This document shows, one piece after another, positions 43,773 to 54,713 of a DNA stretch of 64,000 nucleotides. Within the stretch, counting starts at the first letter, position 1, and every line of letters starts with the position of its first letter. The notes beneath the pieces were generated by a model. The model saw only the letters and a program-made list of their open reading frames with translations, was not told the origin of the DNA and did not search any database. The DNA is from Paratinospora sagittata (Eukaryota; Streptophyta; Magnoliopsida; Ranunculales; Menispermaceae): the NCBI GenBank assembly GCA_035771175.1, contig CM069589.1, positions 30,634,201 to 30,698,200 on the forward strand, read 5' to 3'. A program made the translations under genes and the position numbers.

Positions 43773-45138
43773 TGTAATACCCTAGGATTGCACATAAAAA
43801 AAAAAAAAATTTTGAACTTCGGGTAGCCCGCCCGAAGGTTCGAGCACTTTTTTTTCTTTAAAAAGAAACGTCCCCCCCTCATTTTTCACACCAATCACTT
43901 GTGATTTCTCTCTTTCTCTGGCACTCTCCTTGAGTTTTTTTCTTATCTCTTTGAGACTCTCTTTGCAGTGCAATGCGGTTCTACTCTGGGAAGGTACTAG
44001 TTCAAGAAGGAGTTATTATCTGAAGGTGGGGAACGAAACATAGGTTTGCGTGTCTTATAACTTTTATTAAAGTTTACATTCATTTATCATTATGTCTACT
44101 ACTCATTTACAGTGCATTATTGCGTATAATGCTTATACCTGTCATACTTATGCCTGTATATTTGGAGTTCATGTATTACACTGTTATTATACCGGATTAG
44201 TGGTCAATCTGACTCAACCAGACATTGTCTTGTCCTCAGTAACTTTAAATAGTGAATGGGAGGCAGTGTGCTGCTCTAGACGATTGGTACTTAAGTAGGC
44301 TTCGTGTCTCACCTCTCAAACTGGAGACTGATTGGTACTTAACTTTAAATTTGAAAGCTATCAGCTTGTACAAGTGATACTGAACATCCTAACTTTACAC
44401 GTGGTGATACTGACCTGATAAGAATCACCAGACATTGCCAAATTTTGTCTAATGTTAATAAAGACCTGACCTGTTCATGCATTAGCATCATACATAAACA
44501 CCACCTAAGTATGTAACTGGTTTATGATCCACAAAATAGTTAGAAGCAAAGCTCACTATTTTTGATATTTCTCTGGAGAGGGACGTAAAATGAGAACTCG
44601 GGTTTACTTGGGGATGGACATCTGTACGCGAATTCAGGGTGTCGTTCCTGAGGAGGGACATACAATGAGAACCCGACTACACCTAGGAAGGGACATCTGT
44701 ACATGAACTCAGGCGATACATAATCATAGAACCATTACTAGACGGTGACATGCATACATACATGTTGTATTGGTTATGATGCTATGACGTGTTTATGTGA
44801 TATTTGATTATGAAGTTTCCTATATTAATTGTTATATTCACGAACAATATTACCCACTGGGCAATAGCTCACCCAGTTGTTGTCAAATTTTTCTCAGAAG
44901 ATTAGCGTGGACTGGGTGGAGGTTTTTGGGCCCACATTTTGTAACCCTTTTGTTTATTCATTGGGGATTTTGAGAGAAAGTTCCCTTTACTATTTCATGT
45001 ACGAAAATATATTCTGAAATTAATAAAATCAGACTTGTACATAATTGTGTTCCTGCGCACTCGGTTATTGTTATAATGCATTTGCGCCCCATTCGTGAGT
45101 GTTCCGCCGGTTTAGGCACGTCCGGGCGGGGTGTGACA
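43773..45138 (+). mobile_element. Fam1 copy A 5' LTR (1,366 bp)
   Basis: TGTAATACCC...GTGTGACA. It contains a poly-A run at 43796-43813 where copy C has (AT)n, 7-bp GC arms CTTCGGG/CCCGAAG at 43817-43837, a conserved AAACATAG/GTTTGCG site at 44044, a 68-codon Cys-rich sense ORF (44092-44298), two 75-bp minisatellite units (44580-44712) and the CACTGGGC...AGCTCACCC module with CTCAG at 44857-44897. Confidence 0.9.
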
Positions 45139-45234
45139 TTTAATGGTATCAGAGAGAAGTCCACCAATTAGGAGAAGAAAAATTGATATTATATATATAT
45201 ATATATATGAATTATATATAGTTAAGGTTTATAT

Positions 45235-45278
<44 letters not shown>

Positions 45279-45481
45279 TGATTTATGAAAACTATATTTA
45301 TATATAGTTAAGATTTATAATATATATAACATGTTGCTAATGAAAAAAACTTGGATTTATGATGGCATAAACATCAAGAGGAAAAATATAAAATGTTGTC
45401 CAAAGGACAAGGCATAAATCTTAAAGATGTTAGGAATATATTGTGTATTTTGACAAGTTTTATCTTCCTTTAAGCAAGATA
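45139..45481 (+). other. Fam1 copy A primer site and AT-rich leader
   Basis: TGGTATCAGAGA at 45144-45155 is the initiator-Met primer site. The rest is AT-repeat-rich untranslated leader, with (AT)n at about 45190-45208 and 45237-45275. Confidence 0.85.
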
Positions 45482-47057
45482 ATGGCCTCAAGTGAAGGAA
45501 CGACTTCCTGTAGTCAAGAACCGATTTCCACAAAACTTACGAAACTTTCCAAACAGGAGGTTATGACTATGAGGAGTACCGACAATAGAGATCTCCGCCT
45601 TCATCCTATGCTTCACAACAAACTCTCAAAGCTGGGGTAGCTAAATATAACAAAAGTTGAGGGTCTCTTTCAACTCGGAGAAGTCTTTTTACGAATCCAT
45701 GAATATTGTGGGACTTCAAGAAGATGGGATCACTCCTGTCTTGGAGACAATGATCAAGGGAGTAAAGATTTCCATCAGCGCCGAAATTGTTTCACGACTT
45801 ATGGAAATCCTAATAGGAGAAAAGATCATTGATCCACACGAACCCCAGACGATTGCAAAGGTCGCAGAATCCAAGGAACTATTGTTGAACTTCTTTGCCG
45901 ACAAGTCGTACACCGAAATGACGTATGCCACCTCCCAAATAACCTCCTTAAACCACCTCTTGTCGCCTTTGGGAAGATTGTGGTTGACAACATTTTCCGA
46001 AAAAAGTGACTCGAGGTACTAAGTAAAGGGCGCAACTTCATGTGTTATACTACTTAGAAAAAAGGAATCTTTGTCTCCCTACCTCACATTATCATTCAAC
46101 AAATGTTGCGGGTGATTCAAAACCCTACAAAGAAGGAACTCCTCGGCTACGGAGTTTTGATCATGAGGATGCTTTGGGAGGCAAACATCAATACTTTTGA
46201 TGAATCTTTGAAATAGGTCACTAATGCTGTTACAGTATCCTCCATCTCAAAGACTTTCCTTTCAAGGGGAGGGGTGGATGACGAAGAAATTTTTGGCGCG
46301 ACTTCCGAGGAAAATAGAGGAAGAGCTAGAGATAACAATAGACATTGTCAACAAAAAAGTTGGCGCAAGATTCCAATTAGGGAAGCACCAGTCAATGAAC
46401 CAAACCAAAACACAACAACAGACCTAGCCCCGAATAATGATCAAACCAATCATCTATTCTCCGAGGATGATGTCTTTGGCAACATGGGTCAACCACAAAC
46501 AAATCGGAATGGACAGGGAATCCCGACGAATCCACCTTCCTGGAGCCTCCCAACCCAAGGCAATACAACGTACCAAAGGTTTCCAACTCCTAAGGTACCA
46601 TGTCATCCAGTTCCACAAAACTAACCGCAACAAAATTGGACGGCACCAAACTTTTGAAGACAGGATATCCTAATGACTCCACTATTTCAAAATGTTCTGA
46701 CTTAGGCATATCCCACCGTCCAAGAAGTCTCAGTTAGGGAGTCCTCATGCAATCAAACTAATTACCCTCCACCTATATGTCAACCATACGGCCAACATTT
46801 TCCATCAATGCCTACAGTCTATCCTTTACCTATGGGACAAATTACCTACCAACCATCAATGGGATAACTGACAAATCTATTTGACCAGTCAAATGTTATT
46901 GTATCTAGTCTTGCTCGAATGCAGGAGACCCAGAATGCTTTGATAACATGTGCGAAAGGCATGGTAAAAGAGCGAGCATCTTCTCAACGTTCTTCTGATA
47001 GTCGTTTTGTAACCAACATAAGGTCTAGGAAGAGCAGTAGTAGGCAGAAAAATTAGG
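45482..47057 (+). pseudogene. Fam1 ORF1 (envelope-like domain), copy A
   Basis: Homologue of 52342-53935, starting MASSEGTTS at 45482. Recognisable blocks are VMTMRSTDNRDLRL, VGLQEDGITPVLET, KISISAEIVSRLMEI, DPHEPQTIAKVAESKE and, after 46100, LGYGVLIMRML. The C-terminal low-complexity part follows (SWSLPTQGNTTYQRFPTP and NYPPPICQPYGQ). Stops near 45638 and 46215 and several frameshifts break it. Two independent copies keep the same order of blocks, supporting a real ancestral protein of about 530 residues. Confidence 0.75.
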
Positions 47058-47835
47058 AATGATTACTGGCATTTCAATTATATTTTGTATATATATAAAT
47101 CAAATGTTTCTTTGAGACTATGTTTGGTGGGCCGATTTACAACCCTTCTTTCTTTTGTATCACTAACTTTGGAGTGGTATAGGACACAACAAAATTGGAA
47201 GATACTAAAGAAAACATGGAAGTAAGAAAATTCACGACCTTGTGTGAAAAGAAACATCTGGGGGAAGCTGAATTACTAACATTATCACCAAGTTCAAACG
47301 GTATGGGACGAGTAAACTTGGACGATACTATTAGTGAACTCCTCTCCCGTTAATGTTTCGTAGAGACCGTGCTCTCACAACTTGGTTGAAATCCTTATAA
47401 CCAAATTCACGTGGTATGGGACACATGAATTTGGAGAATAGTCAAAAAGACTAAGCGAAAGAGTTTGAATACATAAGACTACAATAAAACGTTAGATTAT
47501 GATATTTACCGAGGCAAATCTTAGAACCTTTATGACTCATATGGATTTTCAAAGAAATATATATGTATGTTAAAAAAAAACCAGAACCAAAACATTTGAA
47601 ATACTTGCAAAGTTTTATACTTATTATATGAACACTCTAACCTTGTTTTACACCATGGCCAAACATATGAGGCACATATGATTCTTTGATTCCTCAACAA
47701 AAACCTTACACCATACCTAGAAAATAGGTGGTTTTATATTGCAGTAGTCTCGAACTTATTGCTGAGAATATCATAACATTATACTTGGCTACAGTTCCTA
47801 AATCATGGTCTTGTTTTCTCCTTGCCAGTGTGAAA
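47058..47835 (+). other. Fam1 ORF1-gag spacer, copy A
   Basis: Non-coding here but conserved in copy C (53937-54713). It contains three copies of a motif GGTAT(A/G)GGAC followed by AA(A/T)TTGGA: at about 47178, 47303 and 47414. Confidence 0.7.
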
Positions 47836-48625
47836 ATGCAAACTAGGAAGAGAAGAAGGCCACGCACAGTCCATCCAGCAAAGAAGGCACCTCTTGTAGT
47901 TTAAAATCAGGAACCGCCACCTCCTAGGACAGAGCCGGCAACACATGACACTGCCACTACATTTGGGCAGGCAGTGACACCTCAGCCCACATCCTTTGTC
48001 ATGCCTTCGAGCATGGAAGTCTTTTTCGCCGGATTCATCGAGGCGATGAAAGTAACTGTTCAGATGGTCATTCGTGAGCCTGCGGCCAACAAAGTAGTTA
48101 TTGTACAAGCACCTGCACGATCTGGGTCGGAGAGCCAAACCGACCAGATCATGAAGTACAAGCGGTTACAGCCCCTTACGTTTTCTGGCACCATTGATGT
48201 GAAGGAGGCGCAGAAATTGCTTGGTGAGTCAAAGAAGGCTCTCGAGGCGATGAGAGTCGAAAGATTCCACTTGCGTCCTACCAACTTGTTGGTGGAGCAA
48301 ATATATAGTGGATAACGGTGAAGGAAGACCCAAGGGTCAATACCGCAGACATGACTTGGCAGCAGTTCGAGTCATTGTTCATCAATGAGTACTTCCCTGG
48401 CGCTGTGAAGAGGCAGAAACTCCAGGAGTTCGCTAGGCTATACACAGCATGACAGTCAGAGAGTATGTTATCAGGTTCAAAGAATTATCGGTCTACTCTC
48501 TCTCCACCATCTCAACGGAGCAAGATAAGACCAAAAAATTCTACAACGACCTCAATCCTGACATCCAACAAGCCCTGTCGATCTTGAATCTCAAGATTTA
48601 CAGGGAGGTCATTGACAAGGCCATG
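47836..48625 (+). pseudogene. Fam1 gag, copy A, cut by Fam2
   Basis: Starts MQTRKRRRP at 47836. Blocks: PSSMEVFFAGFIEAMKVTV, SESQTDQIMKYKRLQPLTF, a frameshift near 48265, then MTWQQFESLFINEYFPGAVK, VREYVIRFKELSVYSLS and ALSILNLKIYREVIDKAM. Gag ends abruptly there, where the Fam2 LTR (TGTAACGACCC) begins. An in-frame stop lies near 47902. This is a retrotransposon gag domain of the Ty3/gypsy type. Confidence 0.85.
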
Positions 48626-50289
48626 TGTAACGACCCTTATTTTCATAAAATGGGACCCCAAGAGTTTTTAGATGTTGCGTGGTATGTTCTTGTGAAATGA
48701 ATATATGTATGTTATGACTATTAGATGATATTATTCATAACCTTATTATGAATAATATTAGATAATATTAGTCATCACATCCTTATTATTAGTCATAACA
48801 TTATTATGAGATGTATGTGTAGTGGTTTAAATGATATTATCTAATTGAAAGTTGCTTATTATATGATGAGTATTAAATTAGATGGTGGAAGTTGCATTAT
48901 AGTAAGTTAATTTAAACTATCTTAACTTAGATGGAAGTTGGTTTACCTACATGCAGCATGGGTGTATGGAATCAGTAGAAATCTTATTCACTTGCTCTCA
49001 TTTCATTCTCTCTCTCCAGCGTGTGTAAACAAGAAAAAGAAGAAATAAATAAGGAAAAAGAGGAGAACGTACAGAGAATGAGGAATGAACAGAAAAGTGA
49101 CGTTTTCTTGGTGCATCCGAGGTTTTGGTAAGCCATTTTTGCTATTTTCCGTCATGAAATTGATCTTTAACTAGTGTATGACGATTCTAGCTGATTAATT
49201 TTTGCTATAGAAGGTGTTTTGTAGAGTTTTCCAAAAATGGGGTTTTGACCCACTTTGAATCGAAACACGTAAAAATTATATATTATCACTCCTATAGTTT
49301 CGTAGATCCCGAATATGTAGTTTATTTGTGTTCATGCGTACTATTGGTGCCGGTACAACTGTCGGAAGCTAAATTTGACACTAGGAACCTTTCGAACCAT
49401 GTCAAACTCTGGTGAAACTCTGGTTTGAAACCATTGAATCGTAGAGGACTGAATTTTGGACGTTTCGATACCAAGATCATGATTTTTGGATATCAATTGG
49501 TATTTTTAGTATGCGATTGAATGGTTTTAATAAATACGTTGGACTTGGAGACTTATAGAAATAAAGTTAAAAAGCTTATTTCTACCGTCTTTCACTTTGA
49601 CAATATTTTAGAGGGTGGTAGAAATTAGTTAGATTGATCATCACGTGTCTTAGAGACTCAAATATAATTATGGGACTGAATTGGACAGTTAGAACTTGAT
49701 ATAAAATTATAATAAGTTCATTTCATGTTGCCATAACTTAGTTGAATTTAGTTGAATGAATTCAGAAGTAAGAGATTTTGTGAAAAAAGAAATAATAGAG
49801 AAAGAGGTTGATGTGAATGTGATTTACATGTTGTATTGAATGTGCATATATATACGAGTGTTTGTATGGCGTTTTACATAACATACACGAGCATGCATGA
49901 TTATGTAGATGTGTAGATGATGGTATGATTGAATATTCTATTTCACTAGGCACCGTTGGCTCTTTCTATTCCTAAAATTTTTCAGGTCCTTCAGTGGCAG
50001 ATAAGGGTAAATGAATAGCTTATCAGAGTTAGAACTGTGCCTTGCCAGAAAAGCTATTTTGATATAGGTTATTGAAGTCGTATACATGTATTTTGTTTTT
50101 GTAAATATATGTATATAATCCCACATGTATAATTAAGTAGATGGACATGTTGTTGTAATAGTTAGTGACTGTTAGATGTTAACAAAGTATAGAATTTAAT
50201 AGTGGATATGATGATCCTTAGGTATGGCATGAAACATTTTTTATGGGGATGATGATACATGTATATTTGGTTTGATGTGATGTATATAT
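48626..50289 (+). mobile_element. Fam2 5' LTR, left part
   Basis: Starts TGTAACGACCC inside the gag of copy A (CCATG at 48621-48625 is the expected TSD). It is split at 50289 by Fam1 copy C and resumes at 61314, giving an LTR of about 1.85 kb. It contains a possible donor TTTTGGTAAGCC near 49132 and the module CACTAGGC...TTGGCTC...TTTTTCAG at 49944-49985. A lone open frame at 48449-48700 reads from gag into this LTR and is chimeric. Confidence 0.85.
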
Positions 50290-50310
50290 TGTAATACCAT
50301 AGGTTTGCAC

Positions 50311-50352
<42 letters not shown>

Positions 50353-51671
50353 TTTTCGGGCTTTTTTCCTATTAAAGGAACCCCCCTCCTCATTTCTCAC
50401 ACCAAAATTACTTCTCCTAGTGATTTTTCTTCCCTCTCTCACTCATTTTGAGTTTTTGTCTTCTCTTTTGAGATTCTCTTCCCGAGAATCTCTATGCGGT
50501 GCAACGCGGTTCTGCTCGAGGGAAGGCGGCAGTTCTCAAAGGAATGTTTATCTGAAAGTAGGGAGCGAAACATAGGTTTGCGTGTCTTATAACTTTTGTT
50601 AAAGTTTACATTCATTTATCATTATGTCCACTATTCATTTACACTGCATTATTGTGTATAATGTTTCTACTTGTTGTACTTATGCCTGTATAATTGGAGT
50701 TCATGTATTACACTGTTGCTATACCGGATTAGCGGTCAATCTGGCTCAACCAGACTCAGTCTTGTCCTCAGTAACATTAAATAGTGAACGGGAGGCAGCG
50801 TGCTGCTCTAGACGATTGGTATTTAAGTAGACATCGTGTCTCACATCTCAACTGGAGACTGATCTGGTTGGTCTTATTTGGAAGCTATTAGGTTATACAA
50901 CTAATACTGAATGTCCTAACCTTGCACGTGGTAATACCGACCCTGATAAGGATCACCAGACGTTGTCAAATCTTGTCTAATGTTAAGTAAAGACCGGACC
51001 AGTTCATGCATTCGCATCATACATAAGCGCCACCTAGGGACGTATGTGGTTTATTATTCATAGAATAGTTAGAAGCAATGCTCACTATTCATTATATTTC
51101 TCTGGAGAGAGACGTACAATGAGAACCAGGCTACTCCTGGGGAGGGACATCTGTACATGAATCCAGAGCGTCGTTCCTGAGGAGGGACGTACAATGAGAA
51201 CCCGGCTACTCCTCGGGAGGGACATTTGTACATGAACTTAGGCGACGTATAATCATCAAACCAATACGAGACGGTGTCATGCATACATACATGTTGGATT
51301 GATTATGATGCTCTGATGTGTATTTATGATATTTGATTATGAAGTTTGTTTGCTTTTTTAATTGTTATATTCACGAACTATTTTACCCACTGAGCGTATA
51401 GCTCACCTCGTTGTTATTCTATTTTTCACAGGAGATTAGAGTGGATTGGGTGCAGGTTTTTGGGCCCACATTTTTGTACCCTTTGTATTATTCGTTAGGG
51501 ATTTTTGGGAGGATGTTCCCTTAACTATTTCATGTACAAATATATTTTCAAATTAATGAAATCAGACTTATACTTAATCGTGTTTTCGCGAACGCAGTTA
51601 TTGTTATAATGCATTTGCGCCCCGTCCGTGAGTGTCTTGCAGGTTTAGGCGCATCCGGGCGGGGTGTGACA
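50290..51671 (+). mobile_element. Fam1 copy C 5' LTR (1,382 bp)
   Basis: TGTAATACC...GTGTGACA. (AT)n at 50316-50349, TATA-like TATTAAAGG at 50370, conserved AAACATAG/GTTTGCG at 50576, 68-codon sense ORF 50624-50830, two minisatellite units at 51106-51242, and the CACTGAGC...AGCTCACC module with TTTTTCACAG at 51389-51431. Confidence 0.92.
51389..51431 (+). promoter_or_regulatory. Splice-acceptor-like module in the LTR
   Basis: CACTGAGC, then AGCTCAC (possible branch point CTCAC), a T-rich stretch and CACAG, with 26 bases from the branch-point A to the AG. Equivalent modules occur in the LTRs at 2299-2334, 35146-35188, 37910-37950, 44857-44897, 49944-49985, 61026-61068, across the Fam6 break, and reversed near 129-150 and 62898-62938. 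Interpretation as a 3' splice site is inference. Confidence 0.4.
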
Positions 51672-52341
51672 TTTAATGGTATCAGAGAGGTTTTGAGAGG
51701 GAGAATTCAACGCATTATCAGGGGTTCTCATGATGTAAGGGTGGTGAAGCACCGGCTCTTACCCTGACATGTCCACATTGGCTTGCCACCAATGTGGTTG
51801 GTTGTGCAGTCGAGAGGCTGGCCGTAAAACTTTCTCTGAGGTACGCTCATGTGCCACGTGACTTTGTAGGTCACGGTCGTGGACACACGTCAGTTTCAGT
51901 GACAACCATTAACATTTAATGGTATCAGAGCGTAAGGTCCACGGCCCGCCCAAGTCCACCAAATTAGGGATTTTTTTTTTATTAGATATATATATCTTCA
52001 GAACTATATATATATATGAATTATATATAGTTGAGATTTATATTAAATATATATCTAAAAAACTATATAGTTTTTATATAGTTTAGATTAAAATATATAT
52101 AGTTATGATTTATGAAAACTATATATATAGTTATGATTAAATATATATATCTATATATCTATATATCTATGTATATATGAGATATATATATCATATTGCT
52201 AATGGAAATTTTGGATTAAATGATGGCATAAACATCAAGAGAAAAATAGAAAATATTGTCCAACGGACAAGACATAAATCTTAAAAATGTTAGGAATATA
52301 TTTTGTGTATTTTACAAGTTTATATTCTTTTCAGCAAGATA
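51672..52341 (+). other. Fam1 copy C leader with duplicated primer site
   Basis: TGGTATCAGAG occurs at about 51677-51687 beside the LTR and again at about 51919-51929. In copy A only one is present and the sequence after it matches what follows the second one here (GTCCACC, AATTAGG). The additional roughly 240 bp contain a perfect 9-bp hairpin CCACATTGG/CCAATGTGG at 51773-51797. From 51965 the leader is AT-repeat-rich. Confidence 0.8.
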
Positions 52342-53935
52342 ATGGCCTCAAGTGAAGGAACGACTTCCAGTAGTCGGGAACCAATTCCCACCAGACTCAC
52401 GAAATTGTTTGAAAGGGAGGTTATGACTATGAGGAGTATTGACAATAGAGATCTCTCCCTCCGTTCGATCCTTCACGAAAAACTTGCAACACTAGGGTGG
52501 CTGAACATAAAAAAAGTTGAGGGTTACGTCTCTTTCAACTTGGTGAAGTCCTTCTACGAAGCCATGAATTGTGTGGGACTTCAAGAAGATGGGATTAGCC
52601 CTATCTTGGAGACAACGGTCAAGGAAACAAAGATTTCTATCAACGTCGAAATTATTTCGCGACTTATGGAGATCCCGATTGAAGATAGAATCATTGACCC
52701 ACACGAACCTCAGACAGTTGCAGAGATCGCAGAGTCCAAAGAACAGTTGTTCAATTCCCTCGCCAAAAAGTCGTACACCCAATTGATGTATGCCCACCTC
52801 CCAAACAATCTCCTTAAACCACCTCTTGCCGGCCTTGGAAAGATCGTATTCGGCAACATCTTGCCGGAAAAGGTGACTAGAGGTGCTATGTCAAGGGCTC
52901 AACTTCTTGGGCTAAACTGCATAGAGAAGAAAATTAAGGTCTCCCTACCTCACATCAACATCCAGCAAATGTTGCGGGTGATTCAAAACCCTTTAAGGAA
53001 GGAACTCCTCGGCTACGGAGTCTAGATCATGAGGATGCTATACGAGGCAACGTCAACACTTTTGATGAGTCTACGAAGCAGATCACTGAGGCGGTTACAA
53101 CATCCTCTATCTTCAAGACGTTTGTCACAAGTGGAGGGATGACTGACGAGGAAGTATTCGGAGCGACTTTAGGAGAAAATGGCGAAAGAATTAGAGACAA
53201 AAATGGACGTTGTCAACAAAAAAATCAGCGCAAGATTCTTGTTAGGGAGGCACCAAATAACGAGCCAAACCAGAACCCTACGGCAAACCCAACCGTGAAT
53301 AATGGTCAAACTAATGACCTATTCTCCGAGGAAGATTTCTTTGCCAACCTAAATCAACCTCAACCAAATCAGGTTGGACAAAGAGTTTCAGCAAATCCAG
53401 CTTCCTGGAACATACCAACTCAAGGCAATACTACGTACCAAGGGTTTCCAACTCCTGAGGTGCTGTATCGGCTAGTTCCACAACTTCTTGTGAACCAACA
53501 ACAACAGAATTGTGCGGCAGCAAATATTGGAAGACAAGATATCCCAATGAGTCCATTGTTTCAAGACTTTTTGACTCAAGCATATCTAAATGTCTAAGGG
53601 ATTTCAGTTAGGGAATCCCCGTACGATCAAAACAACTACCCCCCACCTATGAGTCAACCATACGGCCAATACCTTCCACCAATGCCTACTACCTACCCTC
53701 AACTTATGGGACAGTCAACCTATCAACCATCGATGGGGCAATCGACTAACCCATTCGAGCAGTTAAATGTGATTGTATTTAGTATTGCTCGGATGGAGGA
53801 GACTCAAAATGCTTTGTTAACACGTATGCAAAACGTCGAAGAACAACGAGCAACTTCTCAACTTTCTTCTAGTAGTCTTTCTGTACCTAACAGGAGGTCT
53901 AAAAGGAGCGGTAATAGGCAAGAATATCAAGAATG
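52342..53935 (+). pseudogene. Fam1 ORF1: envelope-like domain protein upstream of gag
   Basis: About 530 codons; start MASSEGTTSSSRE at 52342 (in-frame Met at 52303 lies in the leader). The first 240 codons are uninterrupted: FNLVKSFYEAMN, TVKETKISINVEIISRLMEIP, FGNILPEKVTRGAMSRAQLLG and CIEKKIKVSLPHINIQQM. These line up in order with the envelope-like ORF of the SIRE element at 14084-17260. The second half is polar and Asn/Gln/Pro-rich (YPQLMGQSTYQPSMGQ), ending in a short heptad stretch (MEETQNALLTRMQNVEEQ) and a basic tail (NRRSKRSGN). Breaks: stop 53023, one-base deletion near 53050, stop 53595. Chromoviruses normally have no ORF here. Function unknown. Confidence 0.8.
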
Positions 53936-54713
53936 ATCACTAGCATTGTAAAATTTATTTTATGTATGAATGAAAATGTTTTGTTTAAAGACTATCTTTG
54001 GCGGGCCGACTTATAACCATCCTTTCTTTTGTATCACTAACTTTGGAGTGGTATGAGACAACAAAATTGGAGGATACTAAATACAATGTGAAAGTAAGAA
54101 AACCCACGACCTTGTGTGAAAAGAAACATTTGGGAAAAGTTGCATTACTAACATTATCACTAAGTTTACACGGTATAGGACGAGTAAACTTGGACGATAC
54201 TATTAGTGAATTCCTCTTCAGCTGATGTTTTATAGAGACCGTGTTCGTACAACTTAACTTGGTTGACACCCTTATTACCAAATTCATGTGGTATGGGACA
54301 CACGAATTTGGATAAAAGTCGAAAAGACTAAGCGAAAGAGTTTGAATACATAAGATTGCGATATAATGTCAGATCAAGATATTTACCGAGGAAAATCTTA
54401 GAATTTTTATGACTCGTAAGGATTTTCAATGAAATATATATGTATGTTCACAAAAACCAAAACCAAAACATTTGAAATACTTGCAAAGTTTTATACTTAT
54501 TATATAAACATTATAACCTTGTTTTACACCATGGCCAAACATACGAGGCACATAAGATTATTTGATTCCAAAACAAAAACCTTACACTATACTTAGAATG
54601 ATGGGTGGTTTTTATATTACAGTACTCTCGAACTTGTTGCTGAGAATATCATAACATTATACTTGGCTACAGTTCCTAAATCATGGTTTTATTTTCTCCT
54701 TACCAATGAGAAA
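53936..54713 (+). other. Fam1 ORF1-gag spacer, copy C
   Basis: Contains three copies of GGTAT(G/A)(G/A)GAC...AA(A/T)TTGGA at about 54049, 54174 and 54290, matching those in copy A. A 75-codon frame at 53998-54225 spans two of them but is not kept in copy A. No other feature seen. Confidence 0.7.

Larger units (their letters stand above)
43773..48625 (+). mobile_element. Fam1 chromovirus copy A, interrupted in gag
   Basis: 5' LTR 43773-45138, primer site 45144-45155, ORF1 pseudogene 45482-47057, spacer 47058-47835, gag start 47836-48625. Gag is cut by the Fam2 insertion. Pol and the 3' LTR must lie beyond the window, on the far side of the Fam2 nest. It is collinear with copy C but more degraded. 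Confidence 0.88.

Noticed and set aside
45826..46041. Minus-strand Ser/Arg-rich frame
   Set aside because: Shadow of Fam1 ORF1 on the plus strand.
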